From Brooklawnia propionicigenes (GTDB lineage Bacteria > Actinomycetota > Actinomycetes > Propionibacteriales > Propionibacteriaceae): 64,000 nucleotides of DNA. Both the position numbers and the translations under genes were made by a program. The notes under the pieces are model-generated. The model saw only the letters and a list, made by a program, of their open reading frames with translations. It did not search any database and was not told the origin of the DNA. Positions 26,508 to 35,370 of the stretch are shown here, piece by piece. The DNA is taken from NCBI RefSeq assembly GCF_030297015.1, contig NZ_AP028056.1, forward strand, positions 62,001-126,000. The letters run 5' to 3'. Every line of letters begins with the position of its first letter. Position 1 is the stretch's first letter.

Positions 26508-27235
26508 CGGAGCTCCCCCGATGTCGTGGCGGCCGACAGCCTGCGGTCGGCGTGGACGATACCGTCACGGATCTCGATCAATCGCGAGCACCAGCGGGCC
26601 ACGTTGATGTCATGGGTAACCACCACCAGCGCCGCCCCGGCGATCCGACAGGTGGTGGTGAGCAACTGCATCACCTCATGGCCGGACGCCTGATCGAGTG
26701 CGCCGCTGGGTTCATCCGCGAAGACAACACGCGGGTGCCCCACCATGGCGCGCGCGATCGCGACGCGCTGGGCCTGGCCGCCGGACATGTCGCCGGGACG
26801 TCGGCCACGCAGTTCGCCCAAGCCGATACGGCCGAGCATGTCGTCTGCGGCGGCCAGCGCCAGGCGCCGAGACGTGCCGGTGAGCATCAGCGGCAGGGCA
26901 ACGTTTTCCCGGGCCGGCAGTTCGGGCAGCAATTGACCGTCCTGGAAGACGAAGCCGAACTCGCTGAGCCTCAGGTGCGAACGCTGGCGGTCGTTCAGCG
27001 CCGACAGGGGACCTCCGTCGAAGTCGACAACGCCGTCGTCGGGCACCAGCACCCCGGACAGGCAGTGCAGCAGGGTTGACTTGCCCGAACCGGACGGTCC
27101 CATGATCGCGACGGACTCGCCCTGTTCCACCCGCACGCTGATGCCGGCGAGCGCACGGACGGCGCCGAAGCTTTTCGTGATGTCGTGGGTCGCCAGCAGG
27201 GGCGAGCTGTGAGGTGATGTCGGTATTGAGATCAT
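26504..27235 (-). CDS. MacB/LolD-type ABC transporter ATPase
   Basis: This 243-residue ATPase has Walker [12 protein letters not shown]-loop EFGFVFQDGQLLPEL, signature MSGGQAQRVA, Walker B VVFADEPSGALDQ and a switch His (VVTHDINVA). It would drive the FtsX-like permease encoded immediately downstream with an ATGA overlap. The start at 27235 has only a close GGAG in front. The promoter region is shared with the divergent sensor kinase and includes the palindrome at 27291-27310. Confidence 0.92.
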   Translation of the reverse strand: MISIPTSPHSSPLLATHDITKSFGAVRALAGISVRVEQGESVAIMGPSGSGKSTLLHCLSGVLVPDDGVVDFDGGPLSALNDRQRSHLRLSEFGFVFQDGQLLPELPARENVALPLMLTGTSRRLALAAADDMLGRIGLGELRGRRPGDMSGGQAQRVAIARAMVGHPRVVFADEPSGALDQASGHEVMQLLTTTCRIAGAALVVVTHDINVARWCSRLIEIRDGIVHADRRLSAATTSGELR

Positions 27236-27290
27236 GGCTCCATTTCAGGTGAGATCGGGCACTCGCCGAACAGTGCACACACCCATCTTG

Positions 27291-27310
27291 GGGTAGTGCT
27301 GGCACTACCC
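27291..27310. promoter_or_regulatory. Perfect 9-2-9 palindrome, probable operator
   Basis: GGGTAGTGC-TG-GCACTACCC is a perfect inverted repeat centred between the divergent ABC exporter and the two-component genes. It covers the position expected for the -35 of the kinase promoter and lies about 55 bases upstream of the ATPase start. A 2-base centre suits NarL-type response regulators, which bind head-to-head half-sites. Confidence 0.7.
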
Positions 27311-27318
27311 GGCTGGGC

Positions 27319-27324
27319 TAGGTT
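27319..27324 (+). promoter_or_regulatory. Probable -10 element, leaderless sensor kinase transcript
   Basis: TAGGTT ends 7 bases before GTG 27332 and 8 bases downstream of the palindrome at 27291-27310. Confidence 0.5.
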
Positions 27325-27331
27325 GAAGAGC

Positions 27332-28045
27332 GTGAGAATGCGACGCCACAGCCAGCAGGTCTCGCACGAGGATCAAGCTGCCCAGACCATTGCCGCCTTG
27401 ACCGCATCACGGCGTGCCATCGTGGACGCCTACGAGGTCGAACGTCACCGCATCGAGCGCGACCTGCACGACGGCACCCAGCAGTACCTGGTGGCCGCAG
27501 CCATGATGATCGGCGAGGCGAGGCTGTCGGCGACCGTGGCCAGCGATCCCGAACTCGCCGAGCGACTAAGTGAGGCCCAGGCAGCGATCCAGCGAGGACT
27601 TGATGCCCTGCGCGTCACCGTGCGCGGGATTCACCCGCAGATCCTCACCGAGCAGGGCCTTGCCGCGGCGTTGGCCGATGTGGCCGAGGCGGCGGCCACC
27701 CAGGTCCGCATCGTCTGCCCGAACCCGCTGCCCGCCATACCCGAAGGGGTGCTGGCCACCGCCTATTTCTTCGCCTGCGAGGCGATCGCGAATGCCGCCA
27801 AGCACGCCCCCCGAGCAGAGGTGAGCGTGCTGCTGACCGCCGACGAGCTGCTTCGCGTCTCGGTGGTGGACAGCGGCCCGGGCGGAGCCCGCTTCGCCGC
27901 CGGCCATGGCCTGGCCGGGATGCGCGAGCGACTGGCCGCGGTCGGCGGCGAACTGACCATCTCGAGCCCAATGGGCGGCCCGACGCAGGTACTGGCGTCC
28001 ATACCGTTGTTGCTGCAGCGAGGAGAACCGGGAGTGACGCTGTGA
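27332..28045 (+). CDS. Soluble NarL-type sensor histidine kinase without sensor domain
   Basis: This ~237-residue kinase contains only the HisKA_3 dimerisation helix (ERHRIERDLHDGTQQYL with the phospho-accepting His) and the ATPase domain. The latter has N box FACEAIANAAKHA, G1 VVDSGPGGARF and G2 GHGLAGMRERLAAVGG. There is no membrane helix and no PAS/GAF domain. GTG 27332 fits the -10 at 27319-27324; ATG 27338 is possible. It overlaps the response-regulator gene by 4 bases (GTGA). Its input may come through the divergent ABC exporter or another partner, as in LiaS/BceS-like systems; this is inference. Confidence 0.88.
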   Translation: MRMRRHSQQVSHEDQAAQTIAALTASRRAIVDAYEVERHRIERDLHDGTQQYLVAAAMMIGEARLSATVASDPELAERLSEAQAAIQRGLDALRVTVRGIHPQILTEQGLAAALADVAEAAATQVRIVCPNPLPAIPEGVLATAYFFACEAIANAAKHAPRAEVSVLLTADELLRVSVVDSGPGGARFAAGHGLAGMRERLAAVGGELTISSPMGGPTQVLASIPLLLQRGEPGVTL

Positions 28046-28725
28046 CCACCGTGGCGATCGCGGACGACTCCGCACTGCTGCGCGAGGGCTTGGCCGGGTT
28101 GCTGGAGCGCCAAGGATTCGAGATCGTGGCCCAGGAATCCCGCGCGGACGCTCTGCGGCAAACCGTGCAGCAGCTTGCCGAGCAGGGCCGGTTGCCGCAG
28201 CTACTGATCACCGACGTCCGGATGCCGCCGACGATGGCCAATGACGGTCTCCAAGCGGCGCTCGACATGAAGACGGCCTACCCCGCACTGTCGGTGCTCG
28301 TGGTGAGCCAATATGTTGCCCCGGTGTATGCGCAGCAGCTGTTCGCGCTGCCTGCCGCCCCGGACTCGGGTGGCTCGGGCTATCTGTTGAAGGACCGGGT
28401 GTCCCAGGTTGCCGATTTCATCGGCACGCTGCGCGTGGTGTGCGCGGGTGGCATGGTGATCGACCCCGAGGTGGCGCGAGCAATGATGCGCGCCAGCCGA
28501 TCGGGGCTCGGCGAACTGAGCCCTCGCGAATTCGAGGTGCTCGAACTGATGGCTCGTGGTCTGTCCAATGGCCAGATCGCTGCCGAACTGGTGCTGTCGA
28601 ACGCCGCAGTCGCCAAACACGTCTCCAATATCTTCATGAAACTCGGGCTGACCCCGGACGAAGAAAACCGTCGCGTCCGGGCAATTCTGGCTTTTCTGGC
28701 CGACGACCATGGTCCGCTGATCTGA
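28042..28725 (+). CDS. NarL/FixJ-type response regulator
   Basis: This 227-residue protein has a receiver domain with an acidic pair (IADDS), phospho-Asp in LLITDVRMPP, a Ser/Lys end (VVSQYV, LLKDRV) and a C-terminal LuxR helix-turn-helix (LSPREFEVLELMARGLSNGQIAAEL). It is coupled to the soluble kinase by a GTGA overlap. The likely target is the palindrome at 27291-27310, linking it to the divergent FtsX-type exporter. The receiver carries a small insertion around PAAPDSGGSG. Confidence 0.92.
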   Translation: MTTVAIADDSALLREGLAGLLERQGFEIVAQESRADALRQTVQQLAEQGRLPQLLITDVRMPPTMANDGLQAALDMKTAYPALSVLVVSQYVAPVYAQQLFALPAAPDSGGSGYLLKDRVSQVADFIGTLRVVCAGGMVIDPEVARAMMRASRSGLGELSPREFEVLELMARGLSNGQIAAELVLSNAAVAKHVSNIFMKLGLTPDEENRRVRAILAFLADDHGPLI

Positions 28726-28847
28726 CCGGACCGGTCGTGTTTCCATTGTGTTTCGCCTCGCAGTTCCGGCAGAAAGACCGCCGAAGTCGGCCTAGCATCG
28801 CGGCGTCGGCCAAGTATCACGGTCGCGACCATGGAGGACACGTAACC

Positions 28848-31031
28848 ATGCACATCTCTCACAGGAGTCGCGCCAGCGCGGCTAGGACCGGAGCCCTGAT
28901 CACGCTTCTGCTCGGGTTCATCGGTATGACGTTCGGCGTCTCCGCGCTCCAAGCACATGCGGAGGGGCCCGTCGAAGGCCAGACGTTCGTGATCGCGACC
29001 GACACAACGTTTGCGCCATTCGAATTCCGGGATGCATCGGGCGACATGACCGGCATCGACATGGATCTGATCCGAGAAATCGCACAGCGAAAAGGCTTCA
29101 ACGTCGACATCCAGGCTCTCGGCTTCGACGCCGCATTGCAGGCCGTCACCTCGGGCCAGGCCGACGGTGTCATCGCCGGCATGTCGATCACCGACGCGCG
29201 CAAGGAGGTCTTCGACTTCTCGGCGCCCTACTTCTCCTCGGGTGTGCAGATGGCCGTGCGGGCCGATGACTCCTCGATCACCAGCTATGAGGATCTGAGG
29301 GGCAAGACCGTCGTCGCGAAGACCGGTGCCGAGGGTCTCTCCTTCGCCCAGTCGATCGCCGACCAGTACGGATTCACCGTCAAGGCCCTGGGCAGCGCCG
29401 ACACGATGTATGCCGAGGTCGCCAGCGGCAACGCAGCCGCCGTCTTCGACGACTATCCCGTGCTTGCCTATGGGATCGCGCAGGGCAACGGGCTCAAGGT
29501 CGTGACCCCCAAGGAGCAGGGTTCGAGCTACGGTTTCGCCGTCTTGAAGGGCTCCAACGCCGAACTGCTCCAGGCGTTCAACGAGGGCCTGAGCGAGATG
29601 AAGGCCGACGGCTCCTATCACGCACTGCTGACCAAGTACCTCGGCAGTAACGCCCCTGCTGATGACGCCCAGGTCGAGGGTGTGCAGGGCAAGACCTTCG
29701 TCATCGCCACCGACACCACGTTCGCGCCATTCGAATACCGCAACGAGTCGGGCGAAATGACCGGTATCGACATCGATCTGATCAATGAGATCGCGCGACG
29801 TCAGGGATTCAGCGTCGACATCAGAGCTCTTGGCTTCGACGCGGCGCTGCAGGCGGTCACCTCGGGCCAAGCCGACGGTGTCATTGCCGGCATGTCGATC
29901 ACCGATGCCCGCAAGGAGGTCTTCGACTTCTCAGCGCCCTACTTCGACTCCGGTGTGCAGATGGCGGTCAGGGCCGACGACGACACCATCACCAGCTACG
30001 AGGATCTGAGCGGCAAGACCGTCGTCGCGAAGACCGGCGCCGAAGGTCTCACCTTCGCCCAATCGATCGCCGACCAGTACGGCTTCACCGTCAAGGCCCT
30101 CGACAAAGCCGACACGATGTACTCCGAGGTGGCTACCGGCAACGCAGCAGCCGTCTTCGACGACTACCCGGTGCTCGCCTACGGGATCAACCAGGGCAAC
30201 GGACTGAAAATCGTCACACCCAAGGAGCAGGGCTCGAGCTACGGTTTCGCCGTCTTGAAGGGCTCCAACCCGGAGCTGCTCCAAGCCTTCAACGCCGGCT
30301 TGAGCGGCATGCAGACCGACGGCACCTACCAGGCGATCATCGACAAGTACCTGAAAGCACCCGATGCCGGTGGTTCCAGTCAGTCGTTCTGGGGTCTGCT
30401 CGTCCAGAGCATGCCGGCCTTGCTCAAGGGCCTGCTGCTCACCCTCGCCGCGACCGCGCTGTCCTTGGTCTTCGCCTCCGTACTCGGCGTGGTCTTCGGC
30501 TTCCTCAAGGTCAGCGGAAACAAGATCTTGCAGTCGATCGCGTCGGTCTACGTCGACATCTTCCGTGGCACGCCACTACTGGTCCAGGCCTTCTTCTTCT
30601 ATTTCGGCCTGCCGACCGCGCTCGGCATCAAGCTCGACGTACTCACCGCAGGTGTGATCACGCTCTCGCTGAACGCGGGCGCCTACATGACCGAGATCGT
30701 TCGCGGCGGTATTCAGTCGGTTGATACCGGCCAGATGGAGGCCGCGCGCTCCCTCGGCTTGAACTGGATGCAGTCGATGCGCAAGATCATCGTTCCGCAA
30801 GCAGTCAAGATTATGACGCCCTCGTTCATCAATCAGTTCGTCATCACGCTGAAGGACACGTCGCTGCTGGCCGTGCTCGGATTCGCCGAGCTGACCTATC
30901 AGGGGCAACAGATCATTGCCCGCAACTTCCGCAGCTTCGAGGTCTGGCTGATCGTCGGTGCCATGTACTTCATCGTCATCTCCGCCCTCACGAAGCTGTC
31001 GAACCGGATCGATCGGAGGATCAACAAGTGA
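28848..31031 (+). CDS. glnP: GlnP-type amino acid ABC transporter: two fused binding domains plus permease
   Basis: This 727-residue fusion has a signal/anchor segment (about 14-36), a first SBP_bac_3 domain (about 44-268), a second nearly identical one (about 281-505) and a HisM/GlnP permease domain (about 512-727). The permease has the coupling EAA loop [21 protein letters not shown]. The layout equals Lactococcus GlnP, where two tethered domains feed glutamine, glutamate or asparagine. Here the copies are separated by 237 residues (711 bases) and keep the same ligand-site phrases ([16 protein letters not shown]), so specificity is probably equal. ATG 28848 follows GGAGGA. It is followed directly by glnQ. 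Confidence 0.93.
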   Translation: MHISHRSRASAARTGALITLLLGFIGMTFGVSALQAHAEGPVEGQTFVIATDTTFAPFEFRDASGDMTGIDMDLIREIAQRKGFNVDIQALGFDAALQAVTSGQADGVIAGMSITDARKEVFDFSAPYFSSGVQMAVRADDSSITSYEDLRGKTVVAKTGAEGLSFAQSIADQYGFTVKALGSADTMYAEVASGNAAAVFDDYPVLAYGIAQGNGLKVVTPKEQGSSYGFAVLKGSNAELLQAFNEGLSEMKADGSYHALLTKYLGSNAPADDAQVEGVQGKTFVIATDTTFAPFEYRNESGEMTGIDIDLINEIARRQGFSVDIRALGFDAALQAVTSGQADGVIAGMSITDARKEVFDFSAPYFDSGVQMAVRADDDTITSYEDLSGKTVVAKTGAEGLTFAQSIADQYGFTVKALDKADTMYSEVATGNAAAVFDDYPVLAYGINQGNGLKIVTPKEQGSSYGFAVLKGSNPELLQAFNAGLSGMQTDGTYQAIIDKYLKAPDAGGSSQSFWGLLVQSMPALLKGLLLTLAATALSLVFASVLGVVFGFLKVSGNKILQSIASVYVDIFRGTPLLVQAFFFYFGLPTALGIKLDVLTAGVITLSLNAGAYMTEIVRGGIQSVDTGQMEAARSLGLNWMQSMRKIIVPQAVKIMTPSFINQFVITLKDTSLLAVLGFAELTYQGQQIIARNFRSFEVWLIVGAMYFIVISALTKLSNRIDRRINK
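28980..30351 (+). repeat. Tandem in-frame duplication of the binding-domain coding region
   Basis: Two copies of about 660 bases (about 28980-29640 and 29691-30351) are offset by exactly 711 bases, joined by a short linker. DNA similarity is high by eye, with long identical runs such as around 29290-29340 versus 30001-30051, and differences are mostly at third codon positions. This indicates duplication within the gene with later drift or gene conversion. Confidence 0.85.
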
Positions 31032-31771
31032 GCGAGTCAGCCAAGACCATGATCGAGGTCACCGATCTCCACAAGTCGTTCGGTTCGAACGAGGTCCTCA
31101 AGGGCATCTCCACCACTATCAACCAAGGTGAGGTCGTCGCCGTGATCGGGCCGTCGGGCTCCGGCAAGTCCACCTTCTTGCGCTGCCTGAATCTCTTGGA
31201 AGAAGTGACATCGGGCAAGGTCATCGTCGAAGGTCGTGATCTCACCGACAAGAACACCGACATCAACCAGGTGCGCCAGAAGATCGGCATGGTCTTCCAG
31301 CATTTCAACCTCTTCCCGCACCAGACGGTGGCCGAGAACATCATGCTGGCTCCCAGCATGCTGAAGAAGCTGTCCAAGACCGAGGCGAGGAGCCGTGCCG
31401 AATCCCTGCTGGCACAGGTCAAGCTCTCCGAAAAGATCGATGCTCGACCCGCCCAGCTGTCGGGCGGCCAGAAGCAGCGCGTGGCCATTGCCAGGGCTCT
31501 GGCGATGGATCCCGACATCATGCTCTTCGACGAACCCACCTCCGCGCTGGATCCCGAGATGGTCGGTGAGGTGCTCGATGTCATGAAAGCACTGGCCGCG
31601 GCAGGCATGACGATGGTCGTGGTGACTCACGAGATGGGCTTCGCCCGCGAAGTCAGCGATCGGCTGTTGTTCATGGCCGACGGCAGGGTCGTCGAGGAGG
31701 GCGACCCGCGCGAGGTGCTCGCGAATCCGCAGAACGACCGGACCAAGGACTTCTTGGCCAAGGTGCTGTAG
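31028..31771 (+). CDS. glnQ: GlnQ-type amino acid ABC transporter ATPase
   Basis: This 247-residue ATPase has Walker [12 protein letters not shown]-loop [14 protein letters not shown], signature [10 protein letters not shown], Walker [15 protein letters not shown] and switch His (VVTHEMGFA), all in the polar amino acid transporter form. GTG 31028 overlaps the glnP stop (GTGA). It dimerises on two GlnP fusion subunits, giving four binding domains per transporter. A long perfect hairpin follows the stop and probably ends the operon. Confidence 0.95.
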   Translation: MSESAKTMIEVTDLHKSFGSNEVLKGISTTINQGEVVAVIGPSGSGKSTFLRCLNLLEEVTSGKVIVEGRDLTDKNTDINQVRQKIGMVFQHFNLFPHQTVAENIMLAPSMLKKLSKTEARSRAESLLAQVKLSEKIDARPAQLSGGQKQRVAIARALAMDPDIMLFDEPTSALDPEMVGEVLDVMKALAAAGMTMVVVTHEMGFAREVSDRLLFMADGRVVEEGDPREVLANPQNDRTKDFLAKVL

Positions 31772-31777
31772 ACGTCG

Positions 31778-31816
31778 GTCGCGGCGCCCTGCCCCTCGCG
31801 GGTGGGGCGCCGCGAC
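31778..31816 (+). terminator. GC-rich 12-bp perfect hairpin after glnPQ, no U-tract
   Basis: The arms 31778-31789 (GTCGCGGCGCCC) and 31805-31816 (GGGCGCCGCGAC) are perfectly complementary with a 15-base loop that can itself pair (CCCC/GGG). It begins 6 bases after the glnQ stop. No T-run follows, as is common for actinobacterial terminators. Confidence 0.75.
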
Positions 31817-31894
31817 CCCTATAGCGCATGAGACCGCCACGTTACGGTTGGCGAACAGCCCGCGGAGCCGGCCATCATGGCGGGCCGCGTCTCA

Positions 31895-31900
31895 TATCCT
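31895..31900 (+). promoter_or_regulatory. Probable -10 element of the DUF2126-transglutaminase operon
   Basis: TATCCT ends 6 bases before GTG 31907. It supports that start rather than ATG 31877. Confidence 0.5.
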
Positions 31901-31906
31901 GAACCG

Positions 31907-34900
31907 GTGACGATCCGCATCGCCCTCAAGCATCAAACGACATACCGGTTCGATCGGCCGACCACCGTGAATCCGCACACCGTGCGGCTGCGACCGGCTC
32001 CGCACACCCGGACCCCGATCGAGGCCTATTCGCTGAGTGTGGTGCCCGGGGACCATTTCATCAACTGGCAGCAGGACCCGTTCGGCAACTACCTGGCCCG
32101 GCTGGTCTTCCCCGAGCCGGTCAACGAGCTTCAGTTCACCGTCGATCTGATCGCCGACATGACGGTCATCAATCCGTTCGACTTCTTCGTCGAGGAATAC
32201 GCCGCCGAGATGGGCTGGAGCTACCCGGACGAGCTGGCCACCGATCTGCAGCCGTACCTGCATCAGGTGCCCGCCGAACTCGACTCGCCCGCCGATGGCG
32301 ATCTGGTCGATCAGTGGATCGCCAGCCGGCTGCCCGAATCCCAGTGGCGAGATTGCGGACTGCGCACGGTCGATTTCCTGGTGCGGCTCAATGAGGCGGT
32401 GCGCGACGACGTCGCCTACACGACCCGGATGGAACCGGGAGTCCAGACACCCGGTTATACGCTGTCCCGGGCGATCGGATCGTGCCGTGACTCGGCCTGG
32501 CTCCTGGTGTCGATTCTGCGTCGCTTCGGTCTGGCCGCCCGGTTCGTCTCCGGCTACCTGGTGCAGTTGGCGGCCGACATGGAACCGGTGGACGGTCCGG
32601 CAGGCGTCAAACACGACTTCACCGATCTGCACGCCTGGGCAGAGGTCTATATCCCGGGTGCGGGCTGGGTCGGGCTGGACGCGACCAGCGGGCTGTTCGC
32701 CGGTGAGGGCCATATCCCCCTGTCCTGCACGCCCCACCCGTCGACCGCGGCCCCCATCACCGGCAGCACCGGGATCGCCGAGGTCGAGTTCAGCTTCAGC
32801 AACGAGGTCACCCGGATCCATGAGGACGTCCGGGTCACCAAGCCACTGAGCGATGACCAGTGGGATGCCATCGACACCCTCGGGCAGGTGGTCGACGCCG
32901 GCCTGGCGAACGAGGACATCGCGCTGACGATGGGTGGAGAGCCCACCTTTGTATCTGCGGCCGAGACCGCCAGCCCGCAGTGGAACTCTGCGGCCGATGG
33001 CCCAGAGAAACGCCAACTGGCCGCCAAGCTGACTGACAAGCTGCGGCAGCGCTGGGCCGACGGCGGGCTCGTGCATCACGGCCAGGGCAAGTGGTACCCG
33101 GATGAGCCGTTGCCGCGCTGGCAGATGACACTGGCCTGGCGCACCGACGGCGAGCCGATCTGGCATCACCCCGCTCTGCTGGTCAACCCGTGGACGAAGC
33201 CCTCCGCCACAGCCGGCACCGATGCGCTGGCTCATCAGATCGCCGCCCGGCTGGGTATCGCGGACGAATTCGTGCTGCCCGTCTACGAGGACACCGTGCA
33301 GGCGGCGGTGTCGGCGGCCCAGCTGCCGTGGGGTCCGCGTCCCGACATCGACCCCGACCCCTCGGATGAGCTGCTGGCGAACGAGCACGCCCGCCAGCAG
33401 CTGGTCGATCGGCTCGATGACGCCGCCACCGAACCCGCCGGCTGGGTGATCCCGGTCTTCGTCGACCCCGACGATCCGGACGGCGGAAGCTGGGCGACCA
33501 CCCGCTGGCGTCCGCGTCGACGGGCGATCTTCCTCACCGCCGGCAGCTCCCCCATCGGGTTGCGGCTGCCGCTGAACGCGCTCGCCTGGGGAGCGGCGCC
33601 CGATATCGTCCGCAATGCCGATGGCGATGCCACACGGCCGCTGCCGGACGGGCACCAGACCAGCGTGAAACCGGCCAGAGAGCTACCGATCGAATCTGCA
33701 CCACGCACCGCTTTGGCTATCGAGGAACGCGACGGTCATCTCTTCTGCTTCCTGCCGCCGATCGACCGGCTGGACGATGCGCTGCGGCTGATCGCGACCA
33801 TCGAGGACGCTTGCGCTGCGCTGCAGACCCCGATCGTCCTGGAGGGGTACCCCCTGCCCGGCGACGATCGCCTGCAGACTCTGAGCGTCACCCCCGACCC
33901 CGGGGTCATCGAAGTGAATGTGCAGCCCACCAGCTCGTGGGGCGACCTCGTCCAGCTGACCACCACATTGTTCGAAGACGCCCGGCAGGTGGGCCTGACC
34001 ACCGAGAAGTTCGATCTGGACGGCACCCACACCGGCACTGGCGGCGGAAACCACATCACCTTGGGTGGTCCCACGCCGCAGGACTCCCCGCTGCTGCGCC
34101 GTCCCGACCTGCTGCGTTCCATGGTCACCTACTGGCAGCATCATCCCGGGCTGTCGTACATCTTCACCGGCCGCTTCATCGGGCCCACCAGCCAGGCCCC
34201 GCGGGTCGACGAGGGGCTGCCGGGCACGCTCTACGAGCTCGACATCGCCTTCACCGAGCTGGACGAGATGCTGACCGACCCGACCGTGGAGCACGACATC
34301 GCGAAAGCGATCTCCGCGGACTGGAGAACGGACGAAACGCTGGAGGAGCGACTGGAACGGCAGCGTCACTCGCAGCCCTGGCTGACCGACCGGCTGCTGC
34401 GTCATCTGCTGACCGATCTGACAGGCAACACGCACCGCGCAGAGTTCTGCATCGACAAGCTGTACAACCCCGACCGGCGCGGCGGACATGCCGGCCTGCT
34501 CGAGATGCGCGGTTTCGAGATGCCACCCCACGAGCGGATGTCGTTGCTGCAGGCGCTGCTGGTGCGCGGACTGCTGTGGCGATTCGCGCGAGAGCCGTAC
34601 CGCGCGCCGCTGGTGCGGTGGGGCACCCGGCTGCACGACCGCTATCTGCTGCCAGCCTTCGCGGCCGCCGACCTGTGGAACGTGCTCGACGAGCTCAACG
34701 CCGCACTGCCCATCAGCGAGCGCTTCGACCTCGCCTGGTTCGAGTCGTTCCTGGAGTTCCGGTTCCCCATCCTGGGCGAGGTGCAGCTGGGCGATGTCGA
34801 CCTGGAGTTGCGCCAAGGCATCGAGCCCTGGCAGGTGCTCGGTGAAGAGGTCACCCTCAGCGGCACTGCCCGCTATGTCGATTCCTCGGTGGAGCGCGTG

Positions 34901-35368
34901 CAGGTGGCGTCCACCGGCCTGATTCCGGAACGCCATCTGCTGATGGTCAACGGCGTGCCGCTGCCGCTGACCCCGGTGATCGGGCACGGCTGGGGCGTCG
35001 GGTCGGTCGGACGTTCCGACGCGCTGGCGGCCGGCGTGCGCTACAAGGCGTGGTCTCCGCCGTCCTCGCTGCACCCGACCATCGGCGTACACGCCCCGCT
35101 GCGTTTCGATCTGGTCGACAAGATCAGTGGCCAATCGCTGGGCGGTTTCCGCTATCACGTGGTGCATCCCGGTGGCCGCAGCTTCGACACCTATCCGGTG
35201 AATGCGGTCGAGGCCGAATCACGGCGGGCCGCCCGGTTCGAGCCCTACCAGACATCGGGACACCTCGAGATACCCGGCGTGTCGGATTGGGGTAGCGCCG
35301 AGTACCCGGTGACATTGGATCTACGCCGATTCGAACGTTGGCACGACGTGCTGGAAGAGAGCATCTAA
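31907..35368 (+). CDS. Large transglutaminase-like protein with DUF2126
   Basis: This ~1153-residue protein has an N-terminal bacterial transglutaminase-N domain (TIRIALKHQTTYRFDRP) and a transglutaminase core with catalytic Cys in IGSCRDSAWLLVSILRRFG, His in DLHAWAEVYIPG and Asp in VGLDATSG. A ~800-residue DUF2126 part follows. The active triad is intact, so it may act as a protease or amide/ester hydrolase or transferase. GTG 31907 matches the family start; ATG 31877 would add ten residues. It is first in a cassette with an ATP-grasp/alpha-E fusion and a second transglutaminase, the combination proposed to make or attach small peptide-like tags. Confidence 0.92.
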   Translation: MTIRIALKHQTTYRFDRPTTVNPHTVRLRPAPHTRTPIEAYSLSVVPGDHFINWQQDPFGNYLARLVFPEPVNELQFTVDLIADMTVINPFDFFVEEYAAEMGWSYPDELATDLQPYLHQVPAELDSPADGDLVDQWIASRLPESQWRDCGLRTVDFLVRLNEAVRDDVAYTTRMEPGVQTPGYTLSRAIGSCRDSAWLLVSILRRFGLAARFVSGYLVQLAADMEPVDGPAGVKHDFTDLHAWAEVYIPGAGWVGLDATSGLFAGEGHIPLSCTPHPSTAAPITGSTGIAEVEFSFSNEVTRIHEDVRVTKPLSDDQWDAIDTLGQVVDAGLANEDIALTMGGEPTFVSAAETASPQWNSAADGPEKRQLAAKLTDKLRQRWADGGLVHHGQGKWYPDEPLPRWQMTLAWRTDGEPIWHHPALLVNPWTKPSATAGTDALAHQIAARLGIADEFVLPVYEDTVQAAVSAAQLPWGPRPDIDPDPSDELLANEHARQQLVDRLDDAATEPAGWVIPVFVDPDDPDGGSWATTRWRPRRRAIFLTAGSSPIGLRLPLNALAWGAAPDIVRNADGDATRPLPDGHQTSVKPARELPIESAPRTALAIEERDGHLFCFLPPIDRLDDALRLIATIEDACAALQTPIVLEGYPLPGDDRLQTLSVTPDPGVIEVNVQPTSSWGDLVQLTTTLFEDARQVGLTTEKFDLDGTHTGTGGGNHITLGGPTPQDSPLLRRPDLLRSMVTYWQHHPGLSYIFTGRFIGPTSQAPRVDEGLPGTLYELDIAFTELDEMLTDPTVEHDIAKAISADWRTDETLEERLERQRHSQPWLTDRLLRHLLTDLTGNTHRAEFCIDKLYNPDRRGGHAGLLEMRGFEMPPHERMSLLQALLVRGLLWRFAREPYRAPLVRWGTRLHDRYLLPAFAAADLWNVLDELNAALPISERFDLAWFESFLEFRFPILGEVQLGDVDLELRQGIEPWQVLGEEVTLSGTARYVDSSVERVQVASTGLIPERHLLMVNGVPLPLTPVIGHGWGVGSVGRSDALAAGVRYKAWSPPSSLHPTIGVHAPLRFDLVDKISGQSLGGFRYHVVHPGGRSFDTYPVNAVEAESRRAARFEPYQTSGHLEIPGVSDWGSAEYPVTLDLRRFERWHDVLEESI

Positions 35369-35370
35369 AG

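Noticed and set aside
28724-28736. GACCGG-A-CCGGTC palindrome after the response regulator as a terminator
   Set aside because: One-base loop and short stem, partly within the stop codon; a real terminator role is weak.
28440-28847. Upstream in-frame extension of the GlnP fusion
   Set aside because: It overlaps the response-regulator gene; a signal peptide and ribosome site place the start at 28848.
33683-35167. Long open frame antisense to the DUF2126 gene
   Set aside because: Composition artefact of high-GC coding DNA; no homology seen and the sense protein is a clear family member.
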